Shown here: positions 24,170 through 35,650 of the stretch, piece after piece
Numbering within the stretch: the first letter of the stretch is position 1
Layout: every line of letters begins with the position of its first letter
Assembly: GCA_963556195.1 (NCBI GenBank)
Contig: OY744533.1
Span: 47,915,749-47,979,748 of the forward strand
Length of the DNA stretch: 64,000 nt
Direction: 5' to 3'
DNA from: Sepiola atlantica
Lineage: Eukaryota; Mollusca; Cephalopoda; Sepiida; Sepiolidae
The notes under the pieces: model-generated
The model's input: the letters and a program-made list of their open reading frames with translations, nothing else
What the model was told of the DNA's origin: nothing
The model's database searches: none
Translations under genes and position numbers: made by a program

Positions 24170-24760
24170 TAGATCACATAAAGCGTGCAATTGTCTTTCT
24201 TATAAGCTTTGCAGCAGCGCATAAATCGTGAGAGATGATGCTGCAAGACGGGAAAACGGACTACGTTGATTAAGACATTTTGGGTCTCAACTTTGCGTGA
24301 CATCACATAGGTGTTCTTTAACACCATCACTGTTAAAATATGAATTAAATGCTTTATACGGGTTTGATTACAGATATATAAAACAATTTCCTTCGAAAAA
24401 AACACCAGTCTGTAGTAGAATGTGACGAACCTCATGAGAGAGTTGAAGTTGACATTAGATTTGAAGACGACTAATTTGTAGTCTACAGGAAAGCAGTTCC
24501 GCGACAACATGTTACACAGACGGAAATACCTTGCGAAGAAGCTCTGTTTGTGAAAGTTCCGCCCGACGCTAGGCACACAGAGGAAGAAACGAAAGTTATT
24601 TTCCTTTGTGGTAGTAAAACGAGTTCTTTCTGTGAATTTTTTGCAAACGGGAAGCAGAGAGTAAAGCTCCGTCGAGTACCTCATCCTAAATTAGCTGAGG
24701 TGGAGAAAAGAGTTAAATGCCAAGGTGTTATGAATCACCTGAAAAGAAACTGGAATTTTA
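24170..24760 (-). mobile_element. LINE C-terminal remnant, long open frame
   Basis: A minus-strand frame at 24169-24684 contains NNFRFFLCVPSVGRNFHKQS, then a 'FFARYFRLCNMLSRNCFP' region and 'NFNSLMRF'. These are the 'VP.VR.NFHKQ.FF.R...LWN.LPR' end of ORF2. The 171-residue open length makes this one of the less broken tails in the window, but the catalytic domain is absent. Confidence 0.75.
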
Positions 24761-25116
24761 GAAAGATTTCAATCATTCCAGTACTCATAGGAGCCACTGA
24801 GCTCATGGAAATAATTTGAAAAACAAAATACCTCGAAAATATACTCGCTGAACCAAGGCCAATAAAGATCCAAACAATTGCACTTAAATGGACGGTTAGA
24901 ATTCTTAAAAATATCTTAGTTGGATGCTCTGAAATAGCTGGTGCATATCTGGCATCCGATAGGATACCACATCTCCAGCAAAAACAAGGCGAAAAGAAAA
25001 TTTTTAAAAAGAAGAAAAAAGAACATGCAATTGTAACTTAGATATATGTATAATAAGGGATAAGAAATGTCCCATTCTCAAAGCCTAACCTTTGTATCAT
25101 TGGAGTAAAATTGTGG
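24761..25116. other. No feature recognised
   Basis: AT-rich with an A-rich run near 24980-25025. Confidence 0.5.
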
Positions 25117-25265
25117 CTGCTGGGTCAATTAAGACGTTTACCACACCTCCCCCAACTACGGTATCTATTCTGTACACAACGTACCCTTTCATTGGTCGAG
25201 TCGGAGAGAGGAGGCTATTTTCCGTTACTACGATTACGCTTCGCTTTACCCAGCTGACATTACTG
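25117..25265 (+). repeat. Dispersed repeat pair, copy 2
   Basis: Partner of 20520-20665, direct orientation. Confidence 0.6.
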
Positions 25266-25669
25266 TGCATTTATTAAACAACTATTGCCGTCAGGAAAAG
25301 ATAAAAATCAGAAAAAAATAGAACATAGCAATGACATGAATAGACTACAAGAAAGCAGTTTCATGTCATGCTCTGCGTAGATTTTATTTAACTCGTAGAG
25401 TAGTTATGCCATACTTCCCAAAGTTACAAACTTTAGGCTAAAATCACCAGATTGTAGTGTGGGATGGGTTAAGTTAAGGTTAGGTTTATGGTTGTAGTGT
25501 GGGAGGGGTGCGATATCCGACTTAGACTGGAACTCCAGTTAATAAGTTAGTAAAAAACTTTCCATTAAAAGTTTTGCAAAATTGTATTTTGTATATTGTC
25601 ATTTAAAATCTTTCAGAATGAACACTAACTCATGACTTGATATCTTTGAGAATAAATTATTATTCTTTT
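25266..25669. other. No gene recognised
   Basis: A short internal duplication of 'TTGTAGTGTGGGA.GGG' occurs at about 25455 and 25493. Otherwise AT-rich. Confidence 0.5.
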
Positions 25670-25775
25670 ACTAATGGATCACCGTTTATCAAGGCCTTGG
25701 GCCACTCGAGGATAAGAGTTAAATAAATTGTCAGTTGGACGATGAACGCCACCACGACCATTATGACCGAGAAAT
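25670..25775 (-). mobile_element. LINE 3' end fragment
   Basis: The plus strand reads 'GATCACCGTTTATCAAGGCC', then 'CTCGAGGATAAGAGTTAA' and 'GTTGGACGATGAACGCCACC'. This is the reverse complement of the LINE 3' terminus seen at 18.5, 19.1, 33.8 and 45.2 kb. Confidence 0.7.
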
Positions 25776-26019
25776 GGTGGGGACTTATGGGAATAATAAT
25801 AATTTGTAAATGGGTGTGTTATTCTCTTAATTACTGGAGAAATATTTTTGGGAAAGTTACAATTATTGATCTTGAATAGTGTTGTGGATATGGGCCGATT
25901 AAGGTATTTGTTCCTATTTTTTAATTTTATTTATATTTTTAGCGGTGATAGTTGGGGGAATTTTCTGGAGTTGAACTCGGTATTTAGTGGGGCAATTATG
26001 GCGTTATGTATTTGGAAGA

Positions 26020-27115
26020 GGGGGTGTAGCTAGGCTTTTATGTGTATCGGAAAGTCCAATTTATGAGTAGTGTATGTCTCCTGTAGATGCATCCTTTAAA
26101 GATTTCATCTCGATATTCAAACAGACTGTATTTGGGTCAATGATGCTCCTTAATATATGGTATTTTCTCCGTCACACAGAGGACATCTATTTGTAGCTGG
26201 AGAGAAGGATGGTCTTCTCTCAATTACTTTCCATTTGATGGTGAAGGGTGTCTTTTCATCTTTAAGTTGCCATATCCGGGTCGCGAGTGCCGTGTTTGCT
26301 TTGTTTTTTGTATCTGAAGGTGTTTCTGCATGCGTACAATCTTTGCTTAAAGCTTTCTTGCATCATGCTAATGTATTTTTCTGCTCTACCAGTAGTCTGG
26401 TTTGTGACGGTGGCTTCATATACGAGGGAATAGATTTTTAAATTCCCCTCTAGGGGGCAGTTGTTTTTGTCCTGCCATGAGCAGCCTGCGTTTACTATTG
26501 CTTTGGGCTTCGCAGAGATGATTTTTCTTATGGATGGAGTAGTGGATTAGCTAACTTTAACCATAATTGAATTTCTGTTAAAAATTTTGTGCAGGTTGTG
26601 TGTGGAAGGGAGTGTTTGTCGAGTAAGTTGATGAAAAGGTGGCCTACTTTGTCTTGGTATTGGTGGAATAGGGTGGGAAAAACCAGATCACCGACCTCCT
26701 TCTATTGCGGCTCCCCCGTGGTTGGTCTCGGGTGGAGATGTATGAGATCTCTTCTCTGAACCCGCTGTTGCGGAGCGCTTTGTTGTAATAGGGTGCTGCC
26801 TGGTTGAAAATTTCGGGACTGGATGAAAGATTTGAAATTCTTTCGCTGATATTATTGACTATTTTTTTTAAAAACAGTGGAGGGTGGCAGGATCCCTTGT
26901 GTATGTATTGGAGTGTAACATTGGGTTTGTGGAAAGGTTTGTGTGTGTTGTTTGTAAGGTTCAGTGTGGTATCTAGGAAATCTACTTGGTCTAAATTTGT
27001 TTTAATGGTGATTTTGAAACCGACTTTTTGAAAGGTGTTAGTTAATTCTAAATATATCTAATGTGTTGCCGTTGTGGTTACGTGACAAGCAGAGTCCGTC
27101 ATCTGCTGTATTACA
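26020..27115 (-). mobile_element. Penelope-like element, copy B: end of reverse transcriptase plus GIY-YIG region
   Basis: Minus-strand translation, frame by frame, gives in order an ADDG catalytic box (DD codons at 27103-27098), FLDTTLNLTNNTHKPFHKPN (about 26990-26930), a 'HPPLFLKN' step, LLDKHSLPHTTCTKFLTE (about 26640-26580), CPLEG (about 26440), VYEATVT with KYISMMQESFKQRLYACRN (about 26420-26335), and RIWQLKDEKTPFTIKWKV (about 26280-26225) up to a 'CPLC' pair. This is the layout of a reverse transcriptase followed by a Cys-rich linker and a GIY-YIG endonuclease, as in Penelope-like elements. The YIG triad reads YIS. Several shifts and stops show decay, and the 5' part is missing beyond 27115. 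Confidence 0.75.
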
Positions 27116-27329
27116 AAGAAGTTACATAACCCCTACCGGGAATTACAGTAAAATACTGTTCAACGTTTCAGCAGAGTGATTTATAAAAGAAGAAAAAAAC
27201 AATATTATCAAGATGTATTCATTCATTCTGTGGTTTTAGCGATGAAAATGATATTTGACATTTAAGGGTGACAGACCGACCGAATGACGCAGAGAGACTA
27301 TTATAGATATTCGCGGATTCATCCAAAGA

Positions 27330-28140
27330 CGCTATTTCAAACTTTACTGTCCCAAACCGACGAATCTGCTATTCTTTTATGGAAGTCGCTCCAGACAAGC
27401 CATGAAGCCACTTGATGTAAATAGCTAAAAAGAACGAAATATAATTATTGCAAAGACACGAGATGCCTATTGACCTTAGTCTCGAAAAGACCAAAGCTAT
27501 AGGTAGGAGTGAAACAATAAGCAGGAAGAGAGTTCCACAAGCCTACAGTTCTTGGGAATAAGCTATCAGGACAGCGAATTGATGAAGACCATCAGGCCAA
27601 TGAGTCAAATGAGCTGGAACGAAATCAGACAATTCTGAAGAACACATCCCATAATATTACTTATAGAAGAGACTGAGACTATGAATATCTGAGAGAGAAG
27701 GTGCAGAGAAGACCAAGGGGGATGTTAAGCAAATTACACTAAATTACAAATACGCTTATCAAAAACTCTCAAATTCAACAGGCCAAATGTGACAATAGTA
27801 CTCTATACAACGTCTGATAGTAGTTTTATTTCAGAAATAGAGAATAGCCCCGAGTGTGAGAAAGTGTTGGCAGCGGTAGAGAGAAAAGAACCGACTTTAC
27901 GAGAAGTAGAAAGGGCAATGGATCTAATGTAGGAATTTCAAGAAAGATTTGATGAAGAAAAAATGACCAAAAATTGTCATAGTCGATTTCTTCTCAAGAC
28001 GAAAGCCATCCATGAAACTCTCAGGAAGAAAAGGGTAACGCCCACGATTTAAAGACACAAGCTTAGTCTCAACAGAATCAATTTAGACCTTAGTGTAATA
28101 AACCGAATGACAGATGAACAGACACTGTTCTAGACATGCG
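27330..28140 (-). mobile_element. LINE fragment, second family (copy 1)
   Basis: Collinear with 63690-63875 over its first 200 bp ('TTTTATGGAAGTC.CTCCAGA', 'CTATAGGTAGGAG', 'CAGGAAGAGAGTT.CACAAGC'). Upstream in minus sense it carries diverged counterparts of the ORF2 'YKT.I..CI.Y...IW' and 'L.F..HI.WK' regions (27740-28060). It differs from the 18-25 kb family at the nucleotide level. All frames are broken. Confidence 0.65.
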
Positions 28141-28664
28141 TGGACGCATCTAAAAATGTCATTTTAAACTCACAAACTTTAAACTTAAATAACGAAAATA
28201 CTATTTCAAATTTAAGCGTAAAGGATTAAACTAACTGACGAACACAGCCTCTTATCTCTATATAAAGAAACGTTATATGTATGTGCGACGCGGCATCACA
28301 GTTAACCGGTTGATCTAAGAGCCAAACTAACCTTCTATCTTACTTTTTAAAAACTCATTAAAAATAAAATTGACGTACAAATGTTCCGACATGTTTAGCG
28401 TTCTCTTTATAATTTAATATTTTCTATTATAAACCGACAGAACAAATTATAATAATTTGAAGCTTTTCACTACCAGTGAGAACAGAAGAGAAAACATGAA
28501 TGCTTTTTTATATTAAAAATGGATAAACAAATATTTGATTGATGTTAACTGATATAGTTTTACTTAAAAAACAATTCTTTATTTTATGTACCTTTTTATG
28601 TATCTTTTTATGTATCTTTTTATGCATCTTTCTGTATTTGATAGACAATTGAACAATTTTAAAT
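28141..28664. other. No gene recognised
   Basis: AT-rich. A 12-bp period 'TTTTTATGTATC' occurs about four times at 28588-28632. Confidence 0.5.
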
Positions 28665-29070
28665 CGATGAAGAGAGGTAAAAAAATATTTTAGATGTTGT
28701 ATCACTAAGCCAAACGCATAAACAAATTTTAAATTAGTAAAAAAGATAAAATATTTTAGTTTGATCGGTGGCGGTGTGGATAAAAAGTTCGCATTCAGTT
28801 ACAATATCCCACAATAGACAAGTGTTGTTTTTGTTATGGAGTTCCAGTTATTTCGATCAATGCGAAGAGGTAAAACAGATTTTTAATTTTTTATCCCCAC
28901 GCCGAGCATATAAACAGTTTTAAAAGGTTATAAAGACAAACTATTTTCGTTTGATCGGTGGCCGTATTATTAAAGCGTTCGCCTTCATTTCCAACATTTT
29001 ATACGTTTTTATGAGGTTCCAATCTCACACTAGACAATTGTGTTTTCTATAGCGTTCCAGTTATTTCCTA
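28665..29070 (+). repeat. Tandem duplication of a tRNA-like unit (SINE-C candidate)
   Basis: Two copies about 190 bp apart. Each carries 'TTTGATCGGTGGC', then 'TTCGC.TTCA.TT', and ends near 'GTTCCAGTTATTTC'. The second copy has a B-box-like GAGGTTCCAATCTCAC (about 29010-29025) behind an A-box-like GTGGCCGTATTATTAAAG (28958). The spacing suggests a tRNA-derived head whose intron-position loop has been expanded. Confidence 0.5.
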
Positions 29071-30054
29071 GTCGTTCATAATCATCATCATAAACTTGAA
29101 TAACGCACTCGTTTATTTGTTATTAGTTATTTTATTGCGATCTAAAATTTAAAAAATAATAATCAAATGTGTTTTCTTTTGAACTGCCATTCAACAGAGA
29201 AAGATTTGCGAAACCAAGTGTCGACGGGTACTTCGTCTAGTTTATAGATCAGTAAAGATGCGGTAAGTGTCATGCAAGTCTTCTAAGGTTATTAGTGTTA
29301 ATTTTCTAACCCGAGGAAATGTTAATAGATTAAAAAGAAAATATTTCATCCTCATTAAAATACTGATATTTAATGAGCTCTTCTTGCCGCCATTATTTGT
29401 TTGTACTTCTACGCATGTACGCGCACCGCGCACCCTACCCCCCTCCTGTTGTGTTTATATCTCGTCTGACGCTGCCCTGTGGTCAAATATAATTGCAAGC
29501 GGATGTCGCCATCTAAATTAAATCTTCAGACTCAGCTCCTCCCACGCGTTACACATTACATAGCAGAAATATTCCTTTGGGCTATACTGAACGAAATGAT
29601 TTTCTCAATGTATGCTTGTTAAACGCGGTTTAACTATCGCTCGACATGGGGTTAGATAACAGATATATTAACTTAAACAGAAGAAATTTTCATACTGAAT
29701 AATTTACGGGATTGTGACCTTAATGTCAGTTAGAACCCCATATGAAAATTAGACTGTTTATATGTTAGCTAACCCTGTGACGTAGGACTAATTAAGATAT
29801 TAAAGTTAAATTAAGTTGCTGAAAGAATTGTATGCTAGCTACACGTCATGTATGGTTCTTAGAAACAAGACACGCCTTGGCTCTTTGTTACCTCATCAAG
29901 AACCACCTCCTAGTTATCGAATTGGAGAAATCAAATTTAATATTGAAATAGTCGTCGTCTCCTTCTTCAAGAAACTAAAATATTCCTGAGTAAAAGAGTA
30001 AGAGAACATATTTATCCCTTGACCTTTATAGGGAGAATGTAACAATGTGAATCT
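29071..30054. other. No gene recognised
   Basis: Mostly AT-rich. 29385-29480 is GC-richer with a 'GCGCACCGCGCACC' stretch but has no identified motif. Confidence 0.45.
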
Positions 30055-30510
30055 AGTGGCGGGTGCCCTCTTCTCTCCCCTACAGTCACTCTCTCATAGA
30101 AGAGACGTGGTTAGTCTTTCTCTACACTATTGTTATTTTAATGGTTGGTGCTCGAGTGAGCCTTAATCTTGTTTCCTACTGTAAACCATTCACAACAAAA
30201 ACTCGTCTATCTACAACAGCTGTAAATAATTCTCTTTCTTCCTCTGTGTACCTAAAACTAAACGAAACTTCCATGGGCAAAGTTTCTTTCCAATAACTAA
30301 CCGTTTGTAGAACACAACACCACAGAGCTGTTTCCCAGCTCACTACAACGCGGTCGTTTTCAAGGCCAATATCAACAAATTCTTGTTGAGCTATCCTCTT
30401 AAATAATCAAATCTAGTCCAGTTCCAACCATCGTTACCAATCCCCACAGTGTTGTCTAACTGTCCACCTGAAAAAGTCATTAACTTTGGGCCTTGATAAA
30501 CAGTGACTCG
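30055..30510 (+). mobile_element. LINE C-terminal end and 3' UTR
   Basis: Same family as 1-1040, plus strand. 'CTCTTCTCTCCCCTACAGTC' at 30068 is the counterpart of 593-611. The region then runs through 'TGTAAACCATTCACAACAAA', 'ACGAAACTTCCATGGGCAAAG' and 'CCACAGAGCTGTTTCCCAG' to the 3' end near 30505. The 77-codon frame at 30063-30296 is a fragment of ORF2. Confidence 0.75.
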
Positions 30511-30834
30511 TTAGTACATAATATATTTGAGAATGTGCGACAGTTGATTAGTTAGCGTACACGCGTAATGTTGGAGATACTGGTTGAAATTGGCCGTATA
30601 TTCAGTTGCTACAAGAATCTTAGTTTAGTTACAAGTCATGTAAGGTAACAGGAATTCAAGGGCACTAAGATATCTTCCAAAAATACTTTTACTACAAAGT
30701 TGAACAAAAGCATTGGCCGTGCAGTGCAAACATATCAGTTTATACGGCCGTGTGTGTTTTTTTCTTAAACCCGTACGTGCCCATGACTTCGGAAACAAAG
30801 AGGAACCACTTCGCAGTTTTGGCCCCTATGTCTC

Positions 30835-31140
30835 AATATTTATTAACTGATGTCTAATAACTATTGTTCTAATTTGACAAAACTCTGAGGTCCTTAAAGT
30901 TTCAATAAGGTCTCCCACCTTCTTTTTACCCTCTTGTAATTAAACAAAATTAAACTAAATATAGCGCACATTACGACCCATTACGCCTAGCAGCTGTGTT
31001 CCAAAATTCATAATGGTCGGTTTATTAGTTTAGGAGTCAGTACTTTACATATAAATATATAAACATCAATATATATTATTTTATATCGTGATAGAATCAA
31101 GTTCAGTCAGTGAAAAATAAAACATTTGATATAAATAAAC
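30835..31140 (+). repeat. Segmental duplication, copy 1
   Basis: Collinear with 31960-32272 (offset about 1.13 kb). Shared blocks include 'GATGTCTAATA.CTATTGTT', 'AAATATAGCGCA.ATTACGAC', 'CAAAATTCATAATGGTCG', 'GTTCAGTCAGTGAA' and 'ACATTTGATATAAATAAACT'. A second small pair (31138-31180 and 31683-31725, 'ATAATGATA.TAAATCTCATGT') lies between. Confidence 0.85.
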
Positions 31141-31959
31141 TAAAATCAAGATATAATGATATAAAATCTCATGTGTAGATACTATCGCACACTCTAACCT
31201 GGTAAACGCCGGATAACCCTGATAGTAAATAAATATTTTAAATATTCATAGATATATATGTTTCGTGTTTTAACTACAGTCATCAGTATGGAAATTATGT
31301 AACCGTACCGCTGGTCAGACAATCCGAACTCTGGATCTAAGTATTATGAACCCATGCTTTTTATCAATCGGTTGTCGTGATGACTACGCTTCGAAATGCG
31401 AAAGAAATACGCCTTGTATTTAAAAAAACTATAAACACAAGTTTGCTTATTTGTAATCTTCAATTTAATTTCTTTCAGGAAGTTCAACTTATTGGAGCTT
31501 AATAATTATTATTTAATAGATTAGAGTTATGTAATACATTTAGGTATAAAATCAGTCAGTATGGCAGGACAATGTTTTCTAGTTTTTACATTTAAAACTA
31601 TAATAATACCCATCTCAGAACGGGTAAAATGCATTCCCTCAACTGAACAGTTTTTCACTAATTTTATGTTGCCTCACGAAGATGAAAATCAGGATATAAT
31701 GATACTAAATCTCATGTCTAGAATCCTGATTCCAAATTTGATCTAGATCCATTACATAATTTTGATTGTAGAAAATGTCTAAGATGTAAGGCTTAAGCTT
31801 AAGAGGTCTTAAGAAGTAAATTAAAATTCAGAGAATGTTGCTTAATACTATAGATCAAATCTAATGCAAATCTGAAATATTTTTATTTTCCAATGTGAGA
31901 GTGTGCCGATTGTATGGTCTATTAAACTCTTTAAAATGCCCAAAAGAAACTCAAATTCA
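31141..31959. other. Spacer between the duplicated segments
   Basis: No gene recognised. Holds the small internal pair mentioned for 30835-31140. Confidence 0.45.
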
Positions 31960-32272
31960 ATGAATATTAATTAATCGATGTCTAATACCTATTGTTATGA
32001 TTTCACAAAAATCTTAGGTATGTAATGTTTCATATTGGTCTTCCACCTTATTTTACCTTCATTGCAATAAACAAAATGAAATTAAATATAGCGCATATTA
32101 CGACCCCTTACGCTTAGCAGCTGTGTTACAAAATTCATAATGGTCGATTAATTAGTTTAGGATTAAGTTATGTACATATAAATATATAAACATATACGCA
32201 TACCTTATTTTATATCGAGATAAAATCATGTTCAGTCAGTGAAGCAAACAACATTTGATATAAATAAACTAA
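31960..32272 (+). repeat. Segmental duplication, copy 2
   Basis: Partner of 30835-31140, same orientation. Confidence 0.85.
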
Positions 32273-32414
32273 TTAGAGAAGAGCCTAATAGTCATATATT
32301 CCGATTTGACTGCATTTATAACATTCATAAATTAATAAACTTCCTAAATCTACGTTCGTACATAAGTCACGCTCTAATAAGTTCTGTAAAAGAATGAGAA
32401 TCATACTGATCACG

Positions 32415-32456
32415 ATAGAATATTTATGATTCTATTAAAAATCATAAATATTCTAT
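32415..32456. repeat. Hairpin: 17-bp perfect stem, 8-nt loop
   Basis: ATAGAATATTTATGATT at 32415-32431 pairs exactly with its reverse complement at 32440-32456. It is AT-rich, with no following U tract and no known family. Confidence 0.85.
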
Positions 32457-33087
32457 TCAGTCATTTTGGTGAATTACCGAATAATTACCCGAGGCTAACT
32501 AGTGGCTGTCAAGTACATCACTAAGGGCACGTTTTGGTTTTAAATACGTCTCCATTGCGCCATGGTTTTTCAGAACTACTTCGCAGTTAAAACCACCGGG
32601 GGATCAACGACTATATATGACCGCATACATGTACGGCATAACCACGTTGACACACTGGTCATCGTTAGATCACTGAAGTTAAGAGCAGTACAAAATGAGT
32701 GACCGTTTAGGAATACAAAGCTCCGTATATTAGAGGACCTCGAGACCGTCCTAAAAATATAGAGCGCTGAAGATATCTTTAACAAATATTTTAGTATAAC
32801 ATACTAATCCACACATGTGTTGACACAACTGACCCCCCCCCCTCCTGAGCGAAAGTTCTGTTCTCAGTAATGTGGCGAAGCTCTCCGGAATAAGTATGTA
32901 ATTCGATTTTATGTATCTAATGTTAATTTTCTATTAATCGCTATTCACAATAACGATTCGGTGTCTTTCCTGCGGTGACTCTTTTTGCACGTTATAGTTT
33001 TTCAGCCATCTTTGATTGGTGGTGTTCGTAACCGTCTTCTTTATTGTCATTGCGGGTAATATCTTGATTGTTTTCGGGGTTTTTTCA
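32457..33087. other. No gene recognised
   Basis: Contains a run of nine Cs near 32832-32840. Otherwise unremarkable. Confidence 0.5.
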
Positions 33088-33255
33088 GATGAGGATTGAT
33101 GATTTGTATTATTTGGATTATTCCGACTGCTGTTCACGTCTGAATTGTATTCTCATAATCTTTTCGGTCTGTTTCAGGTGCGTCTTGGTAAACTCAGGAA
33201 TATTCATGTTAAACTCAAGAATCTGTACAGAATTTCGAACGGAACCCTTTATTTA
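33088..33255 (-). mobile_element. SINE-A, 3' half, inverted relative to its neighbour
   Basis: The reverse complement contains 'ATTAAATAAAGGGTTCCGTT', 'TACAGATTCTTGAGTT' and the tail 'AATAATCCAAATAATACAAA', matching the body and tail of the SINE at 33264-33590. It begins (minus sense) at the 'ATTAAATAAAG' point, so the tRNA-derived head is missing. Confidence 0.8.
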
Positions 33256-33263
33256 ATCTACAA

Positions 33264-33590
33264 GGACCGTGGCGCAACGGATAAAACCATTAAGTATAAT
33301 CAATTCTAAATGACAGTCTTCTGGAAATTGAAGGTTCAATCCTCAGTACGGGTGGTACTAAGAATATAATTAAGGACTATGACTATTTAAGATTTCTACC
33401 CGGCCATGGTTGACGAAACGAGAACAATATACCTCCCATGGAGTAAATAACGGGTTCTGTTCGAAATTCCGTACAGATTCCCGAGTTCGACAAAATGCAC
33501 CAGAAGAAGGTCGGAGATTACATTGGCCGTAACGTTGTAAGAATAACACATAAGCTGAGAACAGTAGTCCGAATTATCCTAATAAACCAA
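33264..33590 (+). mobile_element. tRNA-derived SINE (SINE-A), full-length copy
   Basis: Best tRNA-like head in the window: GTGGCGCAACGGATAA at 33269-33284 fits an A box and GGTTCAATCC at 33333-33342 fits a B box. The 'GACAGTCTTCTGGAAATTG' arm before the B box and the GGACCGTGGCGCAACGG start resemble tRNA-Arg. The body and tail agree with 15376-15725 and 49405-49745. It lies head-to-head with the truncated copy at 33088-33255, only about 8 bp apart. Confidence 0.85.
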
Positions 33591-33844
33591 ATCTTGCTTG
33601 GTGTTTTGTTTCTCTTATGTTGCCTTATTTCGGTCTAGTTTTAAGCTTTATGGATTTCTTGTTTCTCACTAGTCTTTTCCAGTTTTCAATTCAATCACCC
33701 ATCATCGATATTCAAACTTTTCTATAACGATTTCCTTTTTCTAATATCTGATGTTGTCATATGGCTGTATTCCAACTTTCTCAATCTCTCCTTAATCTGT
33801 CTGTCTGTTGGTCTTTTTGTCATGATAATATTTTCCTTTTTATT

Positions 33845-35650
33845 GTGTGGTGACGATCTATCAAGGCCGAAGGTCACGCGAGAATAAGGTTTGGTGAGAC
33901 GGAATGATAGCTAGTTTAAAGGTGAAGGTTGGTTACATGTAGAGCGCTATATGACAAATCTATTGACATTGGATTTGAAGACAATTATGTTGAAGCCTGC
34001 AAGGAAGCAGCTCCGCGGCAATGTGTTTTATAGGTGGGAGACCCTTGCAAAGACACACTGTTTGTAGAAATTTCGTCTGACGCATGGCACACTGAGTAAG
34101 AAGAGAAAGTTATTTTTCGTTGTGATAGCAAGGCGAGTTCTTGTGAATGATTTGCAAAGGAACCACAGATTTGAGCTCAGTCGAGCACCTTCCATTGAAG
34201 TAGCGATAGAGTAGAGAGAGTATAGCAACGTTTCCTTTGTGAGAAAGGACTGAAAGAAACGGAAGAGATTATCCCCAACTAGATTTCGTAGTCAATGTTT
34301 ACCTTGTCCAAGTAACGAAGAGTGCTCTTAGCGGCGCCTCTTCGGATATGGCAGCAGTACTCCATGTTAAGATGTATATGACTCTTATACAGGTTAAGGA
34401 TTCCATCAGAAGTGAGATACTTTCTGGAGCGGTAGAATGATCACAACCATTTTTCCATCGACCTTAGCAACAGACTTGATGTAAGTCTTTCATTTTAGAT
34501 CTAGAGTGAAAGTCAGTCCTAGGAGTTTATCAAAACAAGGCGCTTCCTCAAGGAGAGAGTCGTTAATCGCGACTAGGAGTAAAACAAGGATCTAATCGAA
34601 GGAGACTAGTTTGGTTTTAGAGGTGTTAAAAATGTTGCTTTGCTTAATATTTTAATGTTGATTTCTTCCACATTGGATTGAGATACGAATGGTTTCATCG
34701 TAAGCAACACACATCTCAAGGAAGAAATGAAACTTATTTACAATGGTTATATCTAGACGAGTTTTTGTTGTGAATTTTTTATAGCGCGAACCATTATTTG
34801 GAGCTCATTCGAGCACCTAGCATGAACATAACGATAGGGTAGAGAAAGGCTAGCAACTTCTATTCTATGAGAAAGAGGCTGTAGAGAAAGAGAAGAGGGC
34901 ATCCCTCATTAGATTTCGAAATAGGTTCTGTATTCTGTCAAGTCAAGGAAAACGTTGGCTGAGCAGCACCTCTCCAGATGTGGCAACAGTACTCCATCTT
35001 AGGACGTATTTGACTCGGATACAGGTAGAAGATTGCGTTATGAGTGATTTACTTTCTGGGACGGTAGAATAATCTAACCATTTCCCCAGCGACCTTAGCA
35101 ATAGATTTGATATACATTTCAGGTCTAGACTGAAGGGCAGTCCGAGAGACTTATAAAATCTGGGGGCTTCCTCAAGGAGAGAGACATCTATTTCTTATTG
35201 AGACAACGTGAGAATCTGAGCGTTGATGGTAAAGGGAAAAAAGCTTGAGTATTACAATTACCCAGCCACCTTTTCCCCAATTGCACGATGTGCTCCAGAT
35301 CGGAATAAGATGAATTAGATAGATCTTGATCATATATGATCTTTGAAGTGTTGCCACTATGTGTGGGTCATCCGCATAAATGCTAACGAATTATCTTAGA
35401 ATGTGGTTTTAGAAATCATTGATGAAGATCACGAAGAGAGTTGGGCTCGAAATATATCCTTTAGGCACGCCGACGTTGATACTATGTGCCTCAGACTGAT
35501 GTCCATCAACGACTACTTTTATAAACTTATCAGAGAGATAGGACTTGATAGTTGAGAAGACATTCCCAGATAGTCTATAGTTAGCAAACATGTGAACTAA
35601 ACGAGGGTGCCAAACCCTATAATGCTCTAGAAACGAAGCCCCGTCAATAT
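33845..35650 (-). mobile_element. LINE remnant with reverse-transcriptase palm motifs (longest LINE here)
   Basis: In minus sense a broken ORF2 carries NVGVPKGYISSPTLFVIFIN near 35480-35420 (the 'GVPQGS.LSP.LF..YIND' box). YADDPHIVATL follows, with YADD codons at 35378-35367, so the catalytic aspartates survive. Next come a 'CNWGKGGW' stretch (the 'WL..FN..KT' region), several frames of thumb sequence, NNFLFLLSVPCVRRNFYKQC near 34100 and the 3' UTR ending at 'GACGATCTATCAAGGCC' near 33850. The conserved 'LW' region appears twice (34.0 and 34.8 kb), so part of the 3' end is duplicated. Stops prevent function. Confidence 0.8.

Noticed and set aside
26443..26458. CTCF-like motif in CCTCTAGGGGGCAG
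   Set aside because: It is the coding sequence for the Cys-Pro-Leu-Glu-Gly step of the Penelope-like copy; chance resemblance is enough.
33264..33345. Functional tRNA-Arg gene
   Set aside because: The boxes are there, but the acceptor stem and anticodon arm do not close and SINE body follows directly, so it is a tRNA-derived SINE head.
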